Source: CAZYPH01 sp964649095
GTDB lineage: Bacteria > Bdellovibrionota > UBA1018 > UBA923
DNA length: 26,169 bases
Assembly (NCBI GenBank): GCA_964649095.1
Contig: CAZYPH010000020.1
Location: 1 to 26,169, forward strand
Direction of reading: 5' to 3'
Shown here piece by piece: positions 21,284 through 26,169 of this stretch. Below the pieces are notes generated by a model. It searched no databases and was not told the DNA's origin. It was given only the letters and a program-made list of their open reading frames with translations. The translations under genes were made by a program, and so were the position numbers. Position 1 is the first letter of the stretch. Each line of letters begins with the position of its first letter.

Positions 21284-24200
21284 CTACCGCGAGCCGTTGT
21301 TCCTAGGTGTCCCGCCAGAGCCCGGTGCCGTAGGTGTGGGCGGTGCCGATTCTGGTGCCACCGGCGTCACCCGAATCCGTGATTGATAGGGGTTCGAAGG
21401 TTGCTGCCTTCGTACGGTATCTGATCCTTCGTAGATGCTGCGATATAGCGAATCCACCGCTTCTAATCGTTCGGCTCGGCGTGCATCCTGGCGCGCATTC
21501 CAAAAGTGTGGTTCAGGTTCGCCGGCTTGCTGCCGCGGCGGCGGTACACTTGCGCCTTCAGATGGATCCACTGCACGAGGGGGTATTCCAGAAAAATGGT
21601 CTTCAAATCGCTGCAAAGCACCATACAGCTCCATACCCAATATAAAGTCCGCCCACACACGAGCAAGATTCTCAGCCCCCGGACGGGTATCCCCCGGAGT
21701 ACGTGCGGCCACTGGAGGACGAATATCCCCTACTGAATCACTCTCTACTTCTGGCCTCGGCAGTCGAAGATTCTCCTCTCGCTCAAACGACGAACGGAAC
21801 TCAGCCTCAAGGCGCCCTGCTAAACGCTCGACGCCCCGTCGATAGTTTTCCGCCGTCAAGTTGTCGGGACGAAATCCGGGCTCGCGGATCAGGGCCGTGA
21901 CTAGATGATCAAATAATTGTTCCACTCCGCGCGGACGTCTCCCTAAAAAGGCTCTAAAAGCGTCATCACGGGCAGCGGCGCTTCCACTGCTACCTGTACG
22001 TGTGAACCGCACTACACTATTCGCGATCAACTCCACCGCTTGCTGACGCAACTCCCCGAACGTTGGAATGGCATCCCGTGAATAACCATAATTAGGATGC
22101 TGCATATCGCGTGGGGCTACGCCACCGGCGACGCGGCTTGGGCCGCCGCCCTCGCTACGCACCTCAACCGCTGGGGCGGCCTCTAAAGCCACCTGTGCTA
22201 ACTGGCCTAGAGCATTCAATCGGCCCCGTTCGGCCATATACGTAGCTACTAGATGACTCACATGAGCGTTTTCGAGGAGGGGCACCGGTGAGTTGGCCAT
22301 CAGGGCCCGGCTAAAGCGTTGCATTTCACGCGCCCGCAAAAACTGCCCAATCATCCCCCGACCAAAACCATGAATAAACCACACTCGAGTTAAAAAACTT
22401 TCGTTAATCTTACTATAGGTACTGGCTATTTGGTCTTGTAAACCCATGAGCGTCGCGATACCCGCCATCGGGCCGTCTTGAATACCGGTGCTTCCCAAAG
22501 CAGTCAGCCGATTGTGGTTACTGCTGAAAACGTATAAGGAACCAAAATCCGTCACCAAATCACCGATCGCCGCCACAACCATGTAGGTCATAAGCCCCGA
22601 ATGGTAGCCAGGGGACAGCGGCACAAAAAGATCTACGTTAAACAAAAAGCCCGAAAGCCCCTCGGCCTGCTCCGCCCAGTGTTTTGCTTTAGCCCAGGCA
22701 CGATCTGCCAAGGGCGTCTCACCCGTAATACGATCGAGTTCTGCGGCCACGGCCCCATCACCTAAGGCGTGCAACAACTGCCCGGCCTCGCTATTGGCCA
22801 AATCACGCAAACGGTCGGCACCCTCACCACCCGTAGGCATTGGGCTTGCGTAGATCGTAATCTCACGCTGCAAACGCCTAGCCGCGGTTCTTAAATACGG
22901 CGTTAATATCGCCCCGACAACCGCTTGAGTGGCCGCCTGCGCCGGATTGAGTTGACGCAGTATCAACGGACGCACATCCCGTTGCAAAATACGCGTCGGC
23001 CAATCGCGGTCTTCATAGATGCCATCGAAATTCACACTACTGTTGGAATGGAGCGCACGATTCAAGATATCGAGTAACGGCGTGCGGCTCAGTCCCGGTA
23101 ACAATGATCGGGTGACTTCGCCTGGGCGTGTGAACGCGGCAACCATGATGCGTTGTAAAAGATCGGCGTCGCCACCGATAGGCTGATTCAAAGCGGCACT
23201 CGAGTCCGCTCTATTGGCCTGAATCGATGCGATGAGACCATACAACGTATTCGCATCGGGGCTAGAGTTGAAGTAATCACTCAGTTTACCAATCAAGTCG
23301 TACAACTTCATACTAGCCGGCGTCGTGAGCCTAACCCCCGTTGGTGATGATATAGCTGGGCTAATAACATGCTCTCGCAACGTGGCCGCCACCGCTGCAG
23401 GCAACGGAATCTCGTTAAATAAAATCGGGTAGCTCTGTTGGTAAAAACGCACAATGGCCGAATAATAACGCACCAAAAGCGTGACATCGTTTGCCAAACG
23501 CCCTCTAAAATACTGCTGGCGTTCTTGTCTTGGCACAAAAAGTTTTTCTAAAACCTGCTGATGCTGCGACAAATACCCTGCCGCCGCCCGCACTTCGCTC
23601 TGCAAAGCACTTAAACGGCCAGTTCTATCTAACAGGCGGCGCTCGACGGCTGAAAGACGCAGCGACCAAACATCATCCAGACGAATGGAATTATCACCAA
23701 TCAACGCCTGAAAAGCCGTAAGCAAACCAGAATACAAACCCGTGGCCATAGAGGCTTTACTGACGAGTAACATCTGGTTAAAGGCCTCCAGCACAGGGCG
23801 CAAAAGAGTGCGATCCTCAGACGTTAACACCGTCGTATTGGTGTCATTCACAATGGCTAGATACTGCTCAAACGTACGGCGTGGTGTTTGCCAGTCCAGG
23901 CGTCGCAACGCCAAAGCACGATCACTCGCATCGCGTGCGATCGCACCTCGTAGACGGTTGATAGCCTGGGCACAAACAGCGCCATCTGAGCCACAACGGC
24001 GCAACACTAAGTCCAACCCACGAGCCACAATAGGCGTGACACGAAAGATTCTCTGTGAGGCTTGCTGCAGCTTTGTCTGTGCTGTTCGACATTCTTGGCT
24101 TTGCGCATTCTCACCACACACGCGGCTTTCAGCTTCAGAAATACCGCCATAAAAACCCACCATGGTGGGCACCCACTCTGGCAGCGGCGTCGACACGGGC

Positions 24201-26071
24201 GCTGGTGCGCTGAGGATGGCATTGACGACATCGCCTGGCCCGATATCGTCGGGTAACTGATCAGGTGTTAAAGCACGCCTCTCAAGCGCCACAATATGGC
24301 TTGAAATGCGGTACATACGATTTGCTGCCGTGACGAGGTCACGTGTTAAGATCGCACGTTTTACAGCGACAGCACGGTCAAGGTCGTGCCCACGTCGGGA
24401 TTGAATTATAGGGGCCAATGCTCTACTGCGTTCATTTTGAAGTGCTACAAAACTAGCCGGGGCGCCGCTTTCTGAGGCCAATTGACTTTCTATACCTTCT
24501 AATTCTAACGCCGTAACCGTCAGCTGAGCTGTTATGGCATCGCGCCACTGTGCCGTCTGCACCTGGTTTTGTGGCGTGACCCGACTAAAATCGACATTCG
24601 ACAACAGTACAAAATCGTCCAACGCTTTAACCATGAGTTGTTTTCGTAGCTGCTTAGCCAAAGACCGCATCACAAAACGTACTTGCGACTCGGAACTTCC
24701 CGAAAAACGACTGGGTTCGTTCTGAATCAACTCCCAAGCCAACCGGTCACTGCGCGCGACACTCTCCATCATTCGGGCCACCACGGCAACGGTGACACGT
24801 CGTGAGTAGTCGAGCAAATGCGGTACTGGATGCTGGTGCGGACTCACTAGTGCCGCAGCTATGGCACCAAAGTCTCCACCTAAACGACCAATTTTACGCA
24901 CATCAAAGACCTGAGCCACACCAGCGATACAATCAGCCGAGGGCGTAGCACCACACGCTCGAATACCACTCAAACGATTGATGATCGTTTGCGTGATAAT
25001 GTTGTTAAATGCCACCGCTGCAGCACAATACTGCCGGTCAGCACTAGGCGACGCCGCACTGGTCTCAGCACATCTACCCTGGGCGCGCGGTGTGATCGCC
25101 GCAAATTTTTGTAACGCCCGCACCAAATAACCACGAGCCTTGAGCCGGTATAAACGCTCTTGAACCATGTCGACGCTTTGTGCGCGCAGCTCATGTACGA
25201 TCGGCGGTACACTCGAGGGTAACGCCAACGCCAAACGTTCGTTTTCATACAAAACGTTATTTACGACCGTCTGTTTTAAAACCGAAAGTTTTAAGGCTTC
25301 CGTCTGCAAGGCACTACCTAAATACGGCCGATTGAGCACATGCTGTAGACCGCCATACAGCGCTTGAACCCGCGGCGCACTGTAAAATCGCAGGCGAAAA
25401 CCCGCATTTTGCCCGGTCACGGTTTCAAAATAAAATGGGGACGATGAACTCAGACCTTCAATCGCGGTAAACGATTGGCCTGCTTGGTGGCCCGTGTCTT
25501 CGACATTTTCACGCACGCGCTGGCCAATTTCTAGAGGCAATAAAATCTCGAACCCTGAAATCGCCATCTGGTTATTCGGTAGCACCGCACGGCGAAGGTA
25601 TTGATTGGCGTGGTCGGCCGTTTCGATGCGCATCAACGCATCATGATACACCCGCAAAAACGGCGAAAGAAGGCGTGCGGCGGCGTCACGATAGTCGACC
25701 CGAGCCTCCTCGTTATTTGAATCACGATTTTCATTCTGGGCGGCAAAGGCTTGCAGGGCTGTTTTTATAGTTTGCAAGGCCCCCACTGCGCGCTGCATGC
25801 GGCTACCGAGGTCGCTACTGCCCGAGGCCAATCGCGACTCGATTTCACTAACCGATTGCAACAAGGCATCAGCCGGTGCCTGCACGGCTCGCTGAAACTC
25901 TGCAGTCACCGTTGATCTACGCTGCTCAAACTGGCGCTGGCGGTCGGTTTGCTGGGCCATAGCCGCAGTCACACCGAAGTGCACAACACTTACCCACAAA
26001 AACACCCAAAAGAATACGCGTGCCGATACTGCGGTCATCTGGCCGCTGTTTCGCTGATGGAATAACTTCAT
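21284..26071 (-). CDS. Giant exported protein of unknown function (1595 residues)
   Basis: I recognise no family. Residues 1-40 are a signal peptide with a long basic start and hydrophobic core (VFFWVFLWVSVVHFGVTAAMAQ, cleavage near AMA-QQ). The mature protein is rich in Ala, Arg, Leu and Gln and predicted almost wholly helical. There are four short Cys-bracketed loops between helices: CAETSAASPSADRQYC, CGATPSADC, CGENAQSQEC and CGSDGAVC, all likely disulfides in the periplasm or outside. A more hydrophobic stretch (GLMTYMVVAAIGDLVTDFGSLYVF, about residue 1155) could be one membrane helix. The last 130 residues are Pro/Arg/Glu-rich, ending in a Pro/Thr/Gly tail, probably disordered. A GAGG ribosome site lies 5 bases before the ATG. 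It is monocistronic as far as visible. Confidence 0.7.
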   Translation of the reverse strand: MKLFHQRNSGQMTAVSARVFFWVFLWVSVVHFGVTAAMAQQTDRQRQFEQRRSTVTAEFQRAVQAPADALLQSVSEIESRLASGSSDLGSRMQRAVGALQTIKTALQAFAAQNENRDSNNEEARVDYRDAAARLLSPFLRVYHDALMRIETADHANQYLRRAVLPNNQMAISGFEILLPLEIGQRVRENVEDTGHQAGQSFTAIEGLSSSSPFYFETVTGQNAGFRLRFYSAPRVQALYGGLQHVLNRPYLGSALQTEALKLSVLKQTVVNNVLYENERLALALPSSVPPIVHELRAQSVDMVQERLYRLKARGYLVRALQKFAAITPRAQGRCAETSAASPSADRQYCAAAVAFNNIITQTIINRLSGIRACGATPSADCIAGVAQVFDVRKIGRLGGDFGAIAAALVSPHQHPVPHLLDYSRRVTVAVVARMMESVARSDRLAWELIQNEPSRFSGSSESQVRFVMRSLAKQLRKQLMVKALDDFVLLSNVDFSRVTPQNQVQTAQWRDAITAQLTVTALELEGIESQLASESGAPASFVALQNERSRALAPIIQSRRGHDLDRAVAVKRAILTRDLVTAANRMYRISSHIVALERRALTPDQLPDDIGPGDVVNAILSAPAPVSTPLPEWVPTMVGFYGGISEAESRVCGENAQSQECRTAQTKLQQASQRIFRVTPIVARGLDLVLRRCGSDGAVCAQAINRLRGAIARDASDRALALRRLDWQTPRRTFEQYLAIVNDTNTTVLTSEDRTLLRPVLEAFNQMLLVSKASMATGLYSGLLTAFQALIGDNSIRLDDVWSLRLSAVERRLLDRTGRLSALQSEVRAAAGYLSQHQQVLEKLFVPRQERQQYFRGRLANDVTLLVRYYSAIVRFYQQSYPILFNEIPLPAAVAATLREHVISPAISSPTGVRLTTPASMKLYDLIGKLSDYFNSSPDANTLYGLIASIQANRADSSAALNQPIGGDADLLQRIMVAAFTRPGEVTRSLLPGLSRTPLLDILNRALHSNSSVNFDGIYEDRDWPTRILQRDVRPLILRQLNPAQAATQAVVGAILTPYLRTAARRLQREITIYASPMPTGGEGADRLRDLANSEAGQLLHALGDGAVAAELDRITGETPLADRAWAKAKHWAEQAEGLSGFLFNVDLFVPLSPGYHSGLMTYMVVAAIGDLVTDFGSLYVFSSNHNRLTALGSTGIQDGPMAGIATLMGLQDQIASTYSKINESFLTRVWFIHGFGRGMIGQFLRAREMQRFSRALMANSPVPLLENAHVSHLVATYMAERGRLNALGQLAQVALEAAPAVEVRSEGGGPSRVAGGVAPRDMQHPNYGYSRDAIPTFGELRQQAVELIANSVVRFTRTGSSGSAAARDDAFRAFLGRRPRGVEQLFDHLVTALIREPGFRPDNLTAENYRRGVERLAGRLEAEFRSSFEREENLRLPRPEVESDSVGDIRPPVAARTPGDTRPGAENLARVWADFILGMELYGALQRFEDHFSGIPPRAVDPSEGASVPPPRQQAGEPEPHFWNARQDARRAERLEAVDSLYRSIYEGSDTVRRQQPSNPYQSRIRVTPVAPESAPPTPTAPGSGGTPRNNGSR

Positions 26072-26169
26072 GGCTGCCTCGAAATCGGAATATGGTCTAC
26101 CCTAAGACGCAAGGTCGATGGATTCTCGACATACGCTGCAAAGTAATTCTGGAATAGACGTACAATATC

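Noticed and set aside
1..26169. CRISPR arrays, rRNA genes, transposases, phage genes
   Set aside because: No regularly spaced repeats, rRNA-like sequence or recombinase ORF was seen on either strand.

Overview
The window reads as a chromosomal segment of a Gram-negative bacterium, most likely a draft or metagenome assembly because it contains three runs of exactly ten N. The Gram-negative evidence is a lipobox lytic transglycosylase with LysM, MurJ, a predicted outer-membrane beta-barrel and several very large exported proteins of no recognised family. DUF507-like and PHA-granule-type genes next to murJ and a fused SpeD-SpeE enzyme suit Bdellovibrionota or another former deltaproteobacterium. 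That placement is inference; no rRNA or tRNA gene is visible to settle it.

Left part (1-8218, all minus strand). Read in the direction of transcription: a PHA-system small protein, murJ and a DUF507-like gene (closely spaced, probably one operon); a secreted M4 (thermolysin-type) metallopeptidase behind an unusually ornate promoter region; a toxin-antitoxin pair with its own palindromic operator; a beta-barrel-like exported protein; and an MltD-type lytic transglycosylase. Between the peptidase and the TA pair lies a 120-bp nested inverted repeat.

Middle part (8219-14032). A divergent promoter drives a nitronate monooxygenase gene that overlaps a small GT2-like glycosyltransferase by ATGA. 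A convergent exported protein of unknown function follows, then a large YyaL/DUF255 thioredoxin-fold protein.

Accessory part (14317-21049, all plus strand). This AT-richer block looks like a biosynthetic cluster. It holds a small membrane peptide, a SpeD-SpeE (AdoMet decarboxylase/aminopropyltransferase) fusion, an arginine:amine amidinotransferase very close to animal AGAT, a three-gene ABC-2 exporter (ATPase plus two permeases), a roughly 44-codon ORF with a perfect AGGAGG ribosome site followed by a 15-bp perfect hairpin, and a CapK/PaaK-like adenylate-forming ligase. Together they suggest an exported product carrying aminopropyl and/or guanidino groups, possibly on a ribosomal peptide. 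I do not recognise this gene set as a described pathway, and it is the main candidate for something new in the window.

Right end (21284-26071, minus strand). One 1595-residue exported protein of unknown family, with several short cysteine-bracketed loops.

The N runs interrupt the nitronate monooxygenase, the first ABC permease and the small ORF. In the first two, the downstream protein end is recognisable only if the true gap is a multiple of three bases, so the ten N are placeholders. TAG is a normal stop here (mltD, the M4 peptidase and the giant protein all use it), so the in-frame TAG in the first permease is either a real lesion or a homopolymer sequence error.
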